Shown here: positions 24,945-41,508 of the stretch, piece after piece | Position numbering within the stretch: position 1 is the stretch's first letter | Layout: every line of letters starts with the position of its first letter | NCBI GenBank assembly: GCA_900542165.1 | Contig: UQMM01000005.1 | Location: forward strand, 1-64,000 | Origin: an uncultured Collinsella sp. | GTDB taxonomy: Bacteria > Actinomycetota > Coriobacteriia > Coriobacteriales > Coriobacteriaceae | DNA length: 64,000 nt | Direction: 5' to 3' | The notes under the pieces: model-generated | What the model was told of the DNA's origin: nothing | Databases searched by the model: none | What the model saw: only the letters and a program-made list of their open reading frames with translations | Made by a program: the position numbers and the translations under genes

Positions 24945-25322
24945 ATGGCTAAGCTTACCACCGATGAGATCATCGATGCTCTTAAGGAAATGACCCTTCT
25001 CGAGGCTTCCGAGCTCGTTAAGGCTATCGAGGACACCTTCGGCGTTTCCGCCGCTGCTCCTGCCGCTGTTGTCGCCGCTCCCGCTGCTGGCGCTGCTGAG
25101 GCCGAGGAGAAGACCGAGTTTGACGTCGTGCTCGAGGGCTTCGGCGACAACAAGATCCAGGTCATCAAGGCCGTCCGTGAGCTCACCAACCTTGGCCTGA
25201 AGGAGGCCAAGGAGGTCGTCGAGGGCGCTCCCAAGGCTGTTCTCGAGGGTGCCAAGAAGGAGGACGCCGAGGCTGCCAAGGAGAAGCTCGAGGCTGCTGG
25301 CGCTGCTGTCACCCTCAAGTAA
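24945..25322 (+). CDS. rplL: 50S ribosomal protein L7/L12
   Basis: Multicopy stalk protein that recruits translational GTPases. The protein has 125 residues: an N-terminal dimerisation helix (KLTTDEIIDALKEMTLLEASELVKAIEDTFGV), an alanine-rich hinge, and a C-terminal domain with the EKTEFDVVLEGFGDNKIQVIKAVRELTNLGLKEAK surface. The ATG at 24945 follows GAAAGGACTTAGAA; the in-frame ATG at 24912 has no ribosome site. It is followed by a strong terminator. Confidence 0.97.
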   Translation: MAKLTTDEIIDALKEMTLLEASELVKAIEDTFGVSAAAPAAVVAAPAAGAAEAEEKTEFDVVLEGFGDNKIQVIKAVRELTNLGLKEAKEVVEGAPKAVLEGAKKEDAEAAKEKLEAAGAAVTLK

Positions 25323-25349
25323 TCAGGCTTTCTCGCCAGATTTCTTTGC

Positions 25350-25383
25350 AGACGGGGTTCGCATTGCGAGCCCCGTCTTTTTT
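25350..25383 (+). terminator. terminator of rplJL
   Basis: A stem AGACGGGGTTCGC with GCGAGCCCCGTCT, followed by six or more T residues. The remaining 250 nt before galU hold no other clear feature. Confidence 0.95.
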
Positions 25384-25636
25384 GTTTTTCGGTCCCTCGA
25401 CATCGGTTGCTCAAACTGCCAGGTTCTGTGATTTGCGTCGTATCGGGTGCCCTGCCGTTGGGCAATAAAATTGCACCATTCGAGCAATAATTTGCGTTGA
25501 CCTGCTGAAGAATTGTCTCTGCCTTGTAGCGACATATAGCTCCAGCGGTAAGATACTTGGGTATCGCAATTTGGTCTGCGGCTGTGTGCCGCACGCATGG
25601 GGCGCTTTTGCGCCTGCGAAAGGATCTTTGAATAAC

Positions 25637-26545
25637 ATGAAGGCAATCATCCCCGCCGCCGGTCTTGGCACGCGTTTTCTGCCTGGCACTAAGTGCACGC
25701 CCAAAGAGATGCTGCCGGTGCTCGACAAGCCCGTCATTCAGTACGTCGTCGAGGAAGCGCTCGATCCCGAGGAGGTCGACGATGCCATCATCGTTACTTC
25801 TCCCGGTAAGCCCGAGCTACTGAACTACTTCCAGCCCGATCGCTCGCTCGAGAACCTGCTGCGCGAGCGCGGCAAGAACGCCTATGCCGACGCCGTCGCC
25901 CACGCTGGCGGTATGCCGGTCGACTTCCGTTATCAGTACGAGCCCAAGGGCCTCGGCCATGCTATCCGCTCTGCTGCCGACGCCGTGGCAGGGGAGAACT
26001 TCCTAGTTCTTCTGGGCGACTACGTTGTGCCTAACCGCGACATCTGCGACAAGATGCTCGCCGTCTCCAAGGAGCACGGTGGCGCTTCGGTTATCGCCGT
26101 TGCCGCGTGTGCTCCCGAGGAGGTTAGCCGCTACGGCGTTATCGCCGGTGAGCGCGTGGGCTCGCTCGAGGGCGCCGAGGATGTTGCCGATGGCGAGCCG
26201 GGTGCCGTGTGGCGCATCGGCGGCCTGGTGGAGAAGCCTGCTCCCGAGGCGGCTCCGTCCAACCTGTACATCGTCGGCCGCTACCTGCTGAGCCCGCTGG
26301 TCATGGACCTTCTTGCCGACCAGCAGGCCGGTAAGGGCGGCGAGATCCAGCTGACCGACGCCATGGCCCGTTCGCTCGATCGCGAGGCCATGTATGCCGT
26401 CGTCATCGACCCGCTGTCGGGCTACGACACCGGTACCCCGTCTGGCTGGATGGCCACCAACGCCCTCATGGCTGCAAGCGATCCTCGTTTTGCAGGCGCC
26501 TTCTGGGATGCCATCGACGAGCGCGGCGGCTTGATGCGCAAGTAG
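25637..26545 (+). CDS. galU: UTP--glucose-1-phosphate uridylyltransferase
   Basis: Makes UDP-glucose from UTP and glucose-1-phosphate for cell-envelope polysaccharides, glycolipids and galactose use. The protein has 302 residues. The nucleotide-binding start AIIPAAGLGTRFLPGTKCTPKEMLPV is followed by KPVIQYVVEEA, FVLLGDY-type and GRY segments, all typical of bacterial GalU. The ATG at 25637 is chosen because the family begins with this motif; earlier in-frame codons lie in the spacer. It stands alone, with a terminator after it. Confidence 0.95.
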   Translation: MKAIIPAAGLGTRFLPGTKCTPKEMLPVLDKPVIQYVVEEALDPEEVDDAIIVTSPGKPELLNYFQPDRSLENLLRERGKNAYADAVAHAGGMPVDFRYQYEPKGLGHAIRSAADAVAGENFLVLLGDYVVPNRDICDKMLAVSKEHGGASVIAVAACAPEEVSRYGVIAGERVGSLEGAEDVADGEPGAVWRIGGLVEKPAPEAAPSNLYIVGRYLLSPLVMDLLADQQAGKGGEIQLTDAMARSLDREAMYAVVIDPLSGYDTGTPSGWMATNALMAASDPRFAGAFWDAIDERGGLMRK

Positions 26546-26565
26546 GCCTTCGGGCAACGATATTT

Positions 26566-26597
26566 ACGGGCGCGGACCTCGGTTCGCGCCCGTTTTC
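26566..26597 (+). terminator. terminator of galU
   Basis: ACGGGCGCG pairs with CGCGCCCGT across a 10-nt loop, followed by TTTTCT. Confidence 0.88.
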
Positions 26598-26731
26598 TAT
26601 AAGAGCTGCGATTGCCGGCCCTCTGTTCACAGAAAATATATGAACATATGTTCGATGCACATACATCTACCTGCATGTTTTCTGTCGAAAAACTTTGCTA
26701 CTCCAAAAACTCAATCACGTCAAGGCTTTTC

Positions 26732-26759
26732 TTGCCCAACGGTCGGTACCTGATAAACT
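26732..26759 (+). promoter_or_regulatory. candidate rpoBC promoter
   Basis: TTGCCC (26732-26737), a 16-nt spacer and TAAACT (26754-26759), about 75 nt before rpoB. The spacer is one base short of ideal. Confidence 0.45.
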
Positions 26760-26832
26760 ATTAGGTTGCGATAACTGGCGAAGCTATGCCTCGCCAATCC
26801 ACCGAGCATTTCCGTGAAGGAGGAAAAACCTG

Positions 26833-30324
<3,492 letters not shown>

Positions 30325-30330
30325 TTGACT

Positions 30331-34809
<4,479 letters not shown>

Positions 34810-34835
34810 CTTCCAAGTACGTTAACCGCCCTTCC

Positions 34836-34873
34836 AAAGACCCGTTTCCCAACAGGGAAGCGGGTCTTTTTTG
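34836..34873 (+). terminator. terminator of rpoBC
   Basis: AAAGACCCG-TTTCCC pairs with GGGAA-GCGGGTCTTT, followed by TTTT. It is strong and lies 27 nt past the rpoC stop. Confidence 0.93.
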
Positions 34874-34879
34874 TTGAAG

Positions 34880-34917
34880 AAAACCTGCCAAAAGGGGATA
34901 GGTTTATTTTGGTAAGT
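34880..34917 (-). repeat. palindromic repeat family B, copy 1
   Basis: Read on the minus strand it gives TTACCAAAATAAACCTATCC, then CCTTTTGGCAGGTTTTC. The same unit is at 36700-36741 in the opposite orientation. The two bracket the sigma/anti-sigma genes. Confidence 0.8.
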
Positions 34918-35010
34918 TATTCCTGCTTGAATTTGAAACATTTCGTCCGGCCAGAGCGTATCTATGGTGAGGGCCTCAGCAAGAAATATCAGCATCACCG
35001 GGAGGTGATT

Positions 35011-35529
35011 ATGGAAGAACAAGCTTTTAGACAGGCGGTCGAAGATCACCGGGATGTCGTGTTTCGAATCGCATTGACGTACCTGCGCGATCGCGCCGAT
35101 GCCGACGATGTTGCACAAGACGTCTTTCTTAAGTTGCTCAAAAGCGATGGACACTTTGAAAGTCGGGAGCATCTTCGCCGCTGGCTTATCCGGGTCACGA
35201 TCAATGAATGCAAATCGCTCTTTCGAAAGCCATGGAGGCGTGTGGAGGATATTGAGAACCTGGCCGATTCGCTTTCGACGGCGCAGGAGGAGTCCAAGGC
35301 GGTCCTGTCAGACGTTATGCGACTTCCGGAGCGATTCCGTGTTCCCATCGTGCTCTATTACTATCTGGGCTTTTCGACCTCAGAGATTGCCGAGTTACTG
35401 CATGTGCCAGCCGCGACCGCTCGAACGCGTTTAGCTCGTGGTCGATCGAAGCTCAAATTCATCCTAGAGGAGGGCGACCGTGAAATCCAATCAAATCAAG
35501 CAGGCCTTCGAGTCCATCCAAGCCGATAG
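35011..35529 (+). CDS. ECF-type RNA polymerase sigma factor
   Basis: A 172-residue alternative sigma factor that should direct RNA polymerase to a small regulon in response to an envelope or stress signal. Region 2 (VFRIALTYLRDRADADDVAQDVFLKLL) and region 4 (LPERFRVPIVLYYYLGFSTSEIAELLHVPAATARTRLARGRSKL) are both clear. The start at 35011 follows GGGAGGTGATT. Its 3' end overlaps the next gene by 50 nt, so the two are coexpressed. The pair is visibly more A/T-rich than the flanking rpoC and rpsL. Confidence 0.92.
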   Translation: MEEQAFRQAVEDHRDVVFRIALTYLRDRADADDVAQDVFLKLLKSDGHFESREHLRRWLIRVTINECKSLFRKPWRRVEDIENLADSLSTAQEESKAVLSDVMRLPERFRVPIVLYYYLGFSTSEIAELLHVPAATARTRLARGRSKLKFILEEGDREIQSNQAGLRVHPSR

Positions 35530-36556
35530 CGATCTTGCCGACCGTGTTATTGATGCTGCGGCTGGAAAGCCGCTTCGTCGAAAGGGTCACGCGAAACCTC
35601 TGTATGTTGCCGTAATCGGATGTCTTGCCGGAGTGTTGGCGACCGGAGGGGTCGCCTACGCCGTTGTCAATTCCAGCTATTTTGCCTCAGCCTGGGGAAA
35701 CCACGGCAATGGGGATTCCATTACCTGGACCAACGGAGGCTCATCGGGAACTAAATATACCTACACCAGAGAGTTTGGTGATGGCATCGCGCCCCAAAGC
35801 CTGGAGGGTGCAGTCCAGGAGGTTAATCTGTCCGTCGAGGGTAACGGCTATACGCTTGATATCCATGAGATGGCTATTGACCAAAACGGCTGCGGAGCCG
35901 TGACGTTTACGTTGTCCAATCCAAATGGCGTTAACTACTACAAGCCGGCAGCAGAGACAGGCGAACTTGTTCTCTATGGTGAAGAAGAACAAGGCATCGG
36001 TACACCCAGCATGAACTTCGGCGAGGAATGGGCTGACACACGCTGCACAATTGATAAGGACACATCAAGCGACACGGTCATTAATGGCACGATGTACTTT
36101 GCCTCGTGGAATCGCGAGCGAGATTTGGGACATGCGGTCACCTGGAATATCAGCTGGACGGAGGGCAAAGGTGAGGATGCGAAGGTGATCGAGGTATCGA
36201 CGCCAGAGTTTAACGTCGGAGCGCACGTCGATACAAAGGAACTCCGCTCTGATGACTCGCCTCTCGAGATTAGCCCGTTTTCCATCCAGACGCACATCGA
36301 TGATCTGGGCTATGAAGCAGTTGATCATAAACTGACCGTCAGCTACAAGGATGGATCGGAGCAGATTATCGAAGATGACGACGCAGGGGCGTACAATTTC
36401 TATGTTTCGATGGCACGCAATAGCGGAGAGAACATTTGGGTGCCGACAAAACTGATCAATGTCGATCAAGTGGTCTCAGTAACGCTTGAGGGCACGAGAT
36501 ACACATCAACAGGAGAGACCGAAACAGAAGTACCCTTTACCATCATCTATTCGTAA
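35480..36556 (+). CDS. membrane-anchored probable anti-sigma factor (DUF4179-like)
   Basis: A 358-residue protein with a short cytoplasmic N-terminus (about 1-40), one membrane span (about 41-63, LYVAVIGCLAGVLATGGVAYAVV) and a long extracytoplasmic domain rich in beta strands. This layout and the 50-nt overlap with the sigma gene fit an anti-sigma factor, whose cytoplasmic head would hold the sigma factor until a signal outside the cell releases it. Translation starts at GTG after GAGGAGGGCGACC. The extracellular fold is assigned only by general resemblance. Confidence 0.7.
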   Translation: MKSNQIKQAFESIQADSDLADRVIDAAAGKPLRRKGHAKPLYVAVIGCLAGVLATGGVAYAVVNSSYFASAWGNHGNGDSITWTNGGSSGTKYTYTREFGDGIAPQSLEGAVQEVNLSVEGNGYTLDIHEMAIDQNGCGAVTFTLSNPNGVNYYKPAAETGELVLYGEEEQGIGTPSMNFGEEWADTRCTIDKDTSSDTVINGTMYFASWNRERDLGHAVTWNISWTEGKGEDAKVIEVSTPEFNVGAHVDTKELRSDDSPLEISPFSIQTHIDDLGYEAVDHKLTVSYKDGSEQIIEDDDAGAYNFYVSMARNSGENIWVPTKLINVDQVVSVTLEGTRYTSTGETETEVPFTIIYS

Positions 36557-36560
36557 GATT

Positions 36561-36595
36561 TGGGGCCGCTTCCTACTAGGGGAGGCGGCCCATTT
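36561..36595 (+). terminator. terminator of the sigma/anti-sigma unit
   Basis: TGGGGCCGCTTCC with GGAGGCGGCCCA and a TACTA loop, then TTTTGC. It lies 4 nt past the stop of the anti-sigma gene. Confidence 0.75.
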
Positions 36596-36699
36596 TGCAT
36601 TAAATGGACGGTTAGACCGAGCGATATACTTCCGAAAACGCCGCCGATTTCCATGCGAAAGACGAAAGCAGATCACCGCCGGAGCGCGACGTTTCCCCA

Positions 36700-36741
36700 G
36701 ATAAAACCGACCAAAATAAACCTGTCCCTTTTTGGCAGGTG
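36700..36741 (+). repeat. palindromic repeat family B, copy 2
   Basis: GATAAAACCGACCAAAATAA, then ACCTGTCCCTTTTTGGCAGGT. Its core is the reverse complement of 34880-34917, and it resembles 62611-62653. Confidence 0.85.
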
Positions 36742-36763
36742 GCGTTGCCCCAACGAGCACGTC

Positions 36764-36902
36764 GGATTCCCGGACCGGGCGGCCCAGGTTTTAAGTTTGT
36801 CGCGAGTTCCGCACGCAAAGGAAAGCACTTAATGTGCTTTCCGTCTTGCGCAGGACTGTAGAGCAGCAAACTTAAAACCTGGGCCGCCCGATCCGGGAAT
36901 CC
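36764..36902. repeat. palindromic element E, copy 2
   Basis: Arms 36764-36799 and 36867-36902 pair over 36 bp with one non-standard pair (C-A on plus, G-T on minus). The core 36800-36866 contains the hairpin GGAAAGCAC/GTGCTTTCC with loop TTAAT, flanked by TTCCGCACG on the left and CAGGACTG on the right. The whole 67-nt core is identical to copy 3, while the outer arm sequence is entirely different. Confidence 0.9.
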
Positions 36903-36932
36903 TCCCAAGCGCACAGGAGGGGATTCCTTTTG
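36895..36932 (+). terminator. terminator-like hairpin overlapping the right arm of element E copy 2
   Basis: GGAATCCTC (36896-36904) pairs with GAGG-type bases and GGATTCC (36921-36927), followed by TTTT. Its 5' strand is also the end of the element's right arm, so only one of the two structures can form at a time. Confidence 0.55.
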
Positions 36933-36961
36933 TGTAGGCTTTGCGGAAATGTACCAATTTT

Positions 36962-36973
36962 TGGATACGCCCG
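36962..36973 (+). promoter_or_regulatory. TGGATACGCCCG motif upstream of rpsL
   Basis: The same 12 nt occur before rplC (54232-54243) and, with one change, before rplB (56097-56108). Here it lies 13 nt upstream of the -35 box. Confidence 0.5.
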
Positions 36974-36986
36974 GCGGCGTGGTCTG

Positions 36987-37015
36987 TTGACGGCACAGCT
37001 AACGCCACGTATCCT
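36987..37015 (+). promoter_or_regulatory. rpsL promoter
   Basis: TTGACG (36987-36992), a 17-nt spacer and TATCCT (37010-37015), giving a leader of about 85 nt before rpsL. The leader has a small GGGG/CCCC hairpin. Confidence 0.75.
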
Positions 37016-37108
37016 ATCGAACTGCGTGTTTCGTAGGGGGATGCTGACCCCTCGATTCAAGCCGTTGCACTTTACAGAAAGCTGGAATCATTCGAGAAGG
37101 AGTACGCT

Positions 37109-37486
37109 TTGCCTACTATTAACCAGCTGGTTCGCCAGGGCCGTCGTTCCGTGCCCAAGAAGTCCAAGAACGCTGCTCTGCAGCACAACTCCCAGAAGCG
37201 CGGCGTGTGCACCCGCGTCTTCACCACGAGCCCCAAGAAGCCGAACTCGGCTCTTCGTAAGGTTGCCCGTGTTCGCCTTGTCAACGGCATCGAAGTTACT
37301 GCTTACATCCCGGGTGAGGGCCACAACCTGCAGGAGCACTCCATCGTGCTCGTCCGCGGCGGTCGTGTCCGTGACCTCCCTGGTGTCCGTTATCACGTCA
37401 TCCGTGGCGCCTACGACGCTGCTCCGGTCCAGAACCGTATGCAGGCCCGTTCCAAGTACGGTGCTAAGCGCCCCAAGGCCAAATAA
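37109..37486 (+). CDS. rpsL: 30S ribosomal protein S12
   Basis: S12 lies at the decoding site and controls accuracy; certain mutations give streptomycin resistance. The protein has 125 residues and starts PTINQLVRQGRR. The loop TSPKKPNSALRKVARVRL has the normal Lys (wild type), and the second loop GHNLQEHSIVLVRGGRVRDLPGVRYH is also intact. Translation starts at TTG after AAGGAGTACGCT. It is the first gene of the str cluster. Confidence 0.96.
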   Translation: MPTINQLVRQGRRSVPKKSKNAALQHNSQKRGVCTRVFTTSPKKPNSALRKVARVRLVNGIEVTAYIPGEGHNLQEHSIVLVRGGRVRDLPGVRYHVIRGAYDAAPVQNRMQARSKYGAKRPKAK

Positions 37487-37559
37487 GCCAGATAACGTTT
37501 TGATACTTTCGCCGTGTGCCGCCTAAGCGCCGCACGGTAGACACTTAAGGAGATTTCAC

Positions 37560-38033
37560 ATGCCGCGTCGTGCAGCAGCTAATCGTCGTGAGGTTCAGCC
37601 TGACGCCGTTTACAACAACCGCCTGGTGACTCAGCTCATCAACAAGGTCCTTCTTGACGGCAAGAAGGCCACCGCTGAGCGCATCGTTTACACCGCTTTC
37701 GAGATCGTTGCCGAGAAGTCCGAGGGTGGCGACGCTCTCGCTACCTTCAAGAAGGCTATGGACAACGTCAAGCCCACGCTCGAGGTTAAGCCCAAGCGTG
37801 TCGGTGGCGCTACCTATCAGGTCCCGATGGAGGTCAACTCCCGTCGTTCCACCGCTCTGGGCATCCGCTGGATCGTCAACTTCTCCCGCGCTCGCAAGGA
37901 GAAGACCATGGCCGAGCGTCTCGCCAACGAGATCCTCGACGCTTCCAACGGCCTGGGCGCTTCCGTCAAGAAGCGTGAGGACGTCTTCAAGATGGCCGAG
38001 GCCAACCGCGCGTTCTCTCACTATCGTTGGTAA
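37560..38033 (+). CDS. rpsG: 30S ribosomal protein S7
   Basis: S7 organises the head of the 30S subunit and contacts tRNA in the E site. The protein has 157 residues, of the usual size, with PRRAAANRREVQPDAVYNNRLV at the start and the C-terminal HKMAEANRAFSHYRW-type end. AAGGAG precedes the ATG by 8 nt. fusA follows after 19 nt. Confidence 0.97.
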   Translation: MPRRAAANRREVQPDAVYNNRLVTQLINKVLLDGKKATAERIVYTAFEIVAEKSEGGDALATFKKAMDNVKPTLEVKPKRVGGATYQVPMEVNSRRSTALGIRWIVNFSRARKEKTMAERLANEILDASNGLGASVKKREDVFKMAEANRAFSHYRW

Positions 38034-38052
38034 GTTAAGGTAAGGAACTAAC

Positions 38053-40152
38053 ATGGCTAAGCCTAAGTACAAGCTTTCCGATACCCGTAACATCGGCATC
38101 ATGGCCCACATCGATGCCGGTAAGACCACCACGACCGAGCGTATTCTTTACTACACCGGTAAGACCCACAAGATCGGTGAGGTCCATGAGGGCGCTGCCA
38201 CCATGGACTGGATGGTTCAGGAGCAGGAGCGCGGCGTAACCATTACCTCCGCTGCTACCACGTGCTTCTGGAACAAGGACGGTAAGGACTACCGCATCCA
38301 GATCATCGACACCCCGGGCCACGTTGACTTCACCGCCGAGGTCGAGCGCTGCCTGCGCGTCCTCGATGGCGCTGTCGCCGTCTTCGACGCCGTTGCCGGC
38401 GTTCAGCCCCAGTCTGAGACCGTTTGGCGTCAGGCTTCTACCTTCAACGTCCCCCGCATCGCCTTCATCAACAAGTATGACCGCGTGGGCGCTGACTTCT
38501 TCAACGCTATCGAGACCATGAAGGATCGTCTCGACGCTAACGCCGTGGCCGCTCAGGTCCCGATGGGCGCCGAGGACAACTTCTGGGGCGTCATCGACCT
38601 GGTCACCATGACTGCATGGGACTTCAAGGCCGACGAGAAGGGCATGACCTACCCCGAGCCGATGGACGAGATCCCGGCTGAGTTTGCCGACATCGCTGCC
38701 ACCAAGCGCGAGGAGCTCCTCGACGCTGCTGCCAGCTTTGACGACGAGCTCATGGAGAAGATTCTCATGGAGGAGGACTTCACCGTCGAGGAGCTCAAGG
38801 CTGCTCTGCGCAAGGGCGTTCTGGCCAACGAGCTCAACCTCGTCTTCGTGGGTTCCGCCTACAAGAACAAGGGCGTTCAGGAGCTGCTCGACGCTGTCGT
38901 CGACTACCTGCCCAGCCCGCTCGACGTCGAGGCCGTCACCGGTACCGATCCGGACACCGGCGAGGAGATTCAGCGTCATCCTTCCTTCGACGAGCCCTTC
39001 TCCGGCCTGGTCTTCAAGATCATGACCGACCCGTTCGTCGGTAAGCTCACCTATGTCCGCGTTTACTCCGGCCGCGCCGAGTCCGGCTCCTACGTGGTCA
39101 ACGCTTCCAACGGTCAGCGCGAGCGCCTCGGCCGCATCCTCGAGATGAACGCTGCCGAGCGTATCGACCGTGACGACGCTGCCGCTGGCGACATCGTCGC
39201 TTGCGTCGGCTTCAAGAACTCCACCACCGGTGACACCCTGTGCGCCGAGGGCAAGGAGATCGTCCTCGAGAAGATCGAGTTCGCTAAGCCCGTTATCGAC
39301 GTTGCCATCGAGCCCAAGACCAAGGCCGAGCAGGACAAGATGTCCCTGGCTCTGACCAAGCTCGCCGAAGAGGACCCGACCTTCCAGGTGTCCACCAACC
39401 ACGAGACCGGCCAGACCATCATCGCCGGCATGGGCGAGCTGCACCTCGAGATCATCGTCGACCGTCTGCTCCGCGAGTTCAAGGTTGACGCTAACGTTGG
39501 TAAGCCCCAGGTTGCCTACCGCGAGACCGCTGGTCACGACGTCGAGAAGGCTGAGGGCAAGTTCGTCCGTCAGTCCGGCGGTCGCGGTCAGTACGGCCAC
39601 GCCGTCATCAAGCTCGAGAAGATGGAGGAGGGCTTCGGCTACGAGTTCGTCAACGCTATCGTCGGCGGCGTCGTGCCCAAGGAGTACATCCCGTCCATCG
39701 ACAAGGGCATCCAGGAGGCCCTGAACACCGGTGTTATCGCCGGCTTCCCGGTCCTCGACGTTAAGGTCACCCTGTTCGACGGTTCTTACCACGAGGTCGA
39801 CTCCTCCGAGGCCGCCTTCAAGATCGCCGGTTCCATGGCTATCAAGGACGCCCTCAAGAAGTCCGATCCGCAGCTGCTCGAGCCGATCATGGCTGTCGAG
39901 GTCGAGACCCCTGAGCAGTACATGGGCGACGTTATGGGCAACCTCTCCGGTCGCCGCGGCAAGATCGAGGGCATGGAGGATCGCAAGAACAGCAAGCTCA
40001 TCCGTGCCAAGGTGCCGCTGGGCGAGATGTTCGGTTACGCTACCGACCTTCGCTCCCAGACCCAGGGCCGTGCATCCTACACGATGCAGTTCGACTCTTA
40101 TGAGCCCGCGCCCAAGTCCATCGTGGACGAGGTCATGAGCAAGAACGCCTAA
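38053..40152 (+). CDS. fusA: elongation factor G
   Basis: A GTPase that moves tRNA and mRNA through the ribosome after each peptide bond. The protein has 699 residues. G1 is AHIDAGKTTTTERIL, G3 is DTPGHVDFT and G4 is NKYD. The last differs from the NKMD of most bacterial EF-G by Met to Tyr, a change known in some actinobacterial factors. Domains II-V follow with the QSGGRGQYGHAV block. No tuf gene follows; rpsJ comes next after 60 nt. Confidence 0.97.
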   Translation: MAKPKYKLSDTRNIGIMAHIDAGKTTTTERILYYTGKTHKIGEVHEGAATMDWMVQEQERGVTITSAATTCFWNKDGKDYRIQIIDTPGHVDFTAEVERCLRVLDGAVAVFDAVAGVQPQSETVWRQASTFNVPRIAFINKYDRVGADFFNAIETMKDRLDANAVAAQVPMGAEDNFWGVIDLVTMTAWDFKADEKGMTYPEPMDEIPAEFADIAATKREELLDAAASFDDELMEKILMEEDFTVEELKAALRKGVLANELNLVFVGSAYKNKGVQELLDAVVDYLPSPLDVEAVTGTDPDTGEEIQRHPSFDEPFSGLVFKIMTDPFVGKLTYVRVYSGRAESGSYVVNASNGQRERLGRILEMNAAERIDRDDAAAGDIVACVGFKNSTTGDTLCAEGKEIVLEKIEFAKPVIDVAIEPKTKAEQDKMSLALTKLAEEDPTFQVSTNHETGQTIIAGMGELHLEIIVDRLLREFKVDANVGKPQVAYRETAGHDVEKAEGKFVRQSGGRGQYGHAVIKLEKMEEGFGYEFVNAIVGGVVPKEYIPSIDKGIQEALNTGVIAGFPVLDVKVTLFDGSYHEVDSSEAAFKIAGSMAIKDALKKSDPQLLEPIMAVEVETPEQYMGDVMGNLSGRRGKIEGMEDRKNSKLIRAKVPLGEMFGYATDLRSQTQGRASYTMQFDSYEPAPKSIVDEVMSKNA

Positions 40153-40212
40153 GTTCGAGCTCCCTGTTACGTAATCCGCGAGAACATCTCTCGCACTCTT
40201 TGGAGGTTTAAG

Positions 40213-40521
40213 TTGGCTACCCAGAAGATCCGCATTCGCCTCAAGGGCTATGATCACGAGGTCGTCGATCAGTCCGCGAAGCTCATCGTCGAGACCGCTC
40301 AGAAGACCGGCGCTCGCGTTTCCGGTCCTGTCCCCCTGCCCACCGAGCGCAACCTGTACACGGTTATCCGCTCGCCGCACGTGAACAAGGACTCCCGTGA
40401 GCAGTTCGAGATGCGCACCCACAAGCGCCTCATCGACATCCTCGACCCCACCTCGGGCACCGTTGATTCGCTCATGCGTCTCGACCTCCCCGCTGGCGTC
40501 GACATCGACATCAAGCTCTAA
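40213..40521 (+). CDS. rpsJ: 30S ribosomal protein S10
   Basis: S10 is part of the 30S head and of the NusB/NusE antitermination complex. The protein has 102 residues, starting KIRIRLKGYDHEVVDQSAKLIV. TTG start after TTTGGAGGTTTAAG. In most bacteria it heads the rplC operon, but here it closes the str cluster and is followed by its own strong terminator, 14 kb before rplC. Confidence 0.97.
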   Translation: MATQKIRIRLKGYDHEVVDQSAKLIVETAQKTGARVSGPVPLPTERNLYTVIRSPHVNKDSREQFEMRTHKRLIDILDPTSGTVDSLMRLDLPAGVDIDIKL

Positions 40522-40540
40522 GCGATATCGCTCATAGCTC

Positions 40541-40578
40541 AAAGGGCCCCGCTGCCGCTACGGCAGCGGGGCCCTTTT
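40541..40578 (+). terminator. terminator of the str cluster
   Basis: AAAGGGCCCCGCTGCC pairs with GGCAGCGGGGCCCTTT, loop of 4-6 nt, then TTGTTTTG. It is one of the strongest hairpins in the window. Confidence 0.95.
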
Positions 40579-40636
40579 GTTTTGAATGATGGTTTGGACT
40601 GTGGGGTAATGCTGCCGAGTAGGTGGTTGCGGCGCC

Positions 40637-41413
40637 CTATTCGCTCAAGGGACGCAGCGATGCCTCCTCAAAATGGAAGGATCGAAAGCCGTCTTCCGTT
40701 TCGATGCACGCGCGACCAAAGCCATCGACCGTTTGAAAGATGCCACGCGCCAGCTCGTCCCCAGCGGGGGAGCGGGCGATAACGTGCTCCCCGATCCAAT
40801 TGAGGTGAGCGATATATTCATCGTGGACGGGCGCGAGCGGACCGGCGTCTTCTTCCTTGGCGGTGAGGCGCTCTGCCCAGGCATCTACAGCGTCTATAAC
40901 TGCGTGATAGACCTCATCGAGGAGCATGTCGACGGCGGGAACGTTCTCGTTGAGATCCGAGAGGCCAATTGCCGCCAGGCCGCCATCGGGCACCTCTTGG
41001 GGCGTGTAGTTTACGTTGACGCCAATGCCGCAGACGGCGAAAGGTTTGCCTTCGTTATCGCGTGCGGCCTCGACCAGAATGCCGCCGAGCTTGCGTCCTC
41101 GCGCGACCAGGTCGTTGGGCCATTTGAGGCCAATCTCGTTTGCAAGACCCTGCTTTTCGAGCGCCTCGAGCACCGCTAAGCCGCTGATGGCGGCAAGACC
41201 AGAGTACTTTGCAGGATTAACGCATGGACGCAGGACAATCGAAAGCAATAGGTTGCCGGCGGTTGAATCCCACTTGTGGCCGCGCCGGCCGCGTCCTGCC
41301 GTCTGAGTCCGGGCGGCAAGTCCCGTGCCGTGCGGCTCTCCCTGTTTTCCTGCTTCGAGCAGGTCATCGTTGGTCGATCCGGTTACGTCGACTATCGTTA
41401 AACGAGAATCCAT
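40637..41413 (-). CDS. birA: biotin--[acetyl-CoA-carboxylase] ligase
   Basis: Attaches biotin to the AccB lysine. The protein has 258 residues and is of the short type without the N-terminal DNA-binding domain, so it is not a repressor. Motifs are TGSTNDDL, the biotin loop ARTQTAGRGRRGHKW, LKWPNDLV with the catalytic Lys, and KLGGILVE. It is transcribed divergently from the fatty-acid cluster that holds its substrate gene accB, so the two can share the operator region. TTAGGAGG lies before the ATG. Confidence 0.93.
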   Translation of the reverse strand: MDSRLTIVDVTGSTNDDLLEAGKQGEPHGTGLAARTQTAGRGRRGHKWDSTAGNLLLSIVLRPCVNPAKYSGLAAISGLAVLEALEKQGLANEIGLKWPNDLVARGRKLGGILVEAARDNEGKPFAVCGIGVNVNYTPQEVPDGGLAAIGLSDLNENVPAVDMLLDEVYHAVIDAVDAWAERLTAKEEDAGPLAPVHDEYIAHLNWIGEHVIARSPAGDELARGIFQTVDGFGRACIETEDGFRSFHFEEASLRPLSE

Positions 41414-41508
41414 AACAGCTGCTACCTCCTAAGTTAATAAGGCAATCGCGCAATGGTGTCGAGAGATAGACACAATGTGAAGCCTTTGTCGCATTTGGAC
41501 AATTTAAT

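Noticed and set aside
38035..40542. A minus-strand open frame of 835 codons opposite fusA and rpsJ
   Set aside because: Shadow of fusA; no domain, and its start falls in the terminator region of rpsJ.
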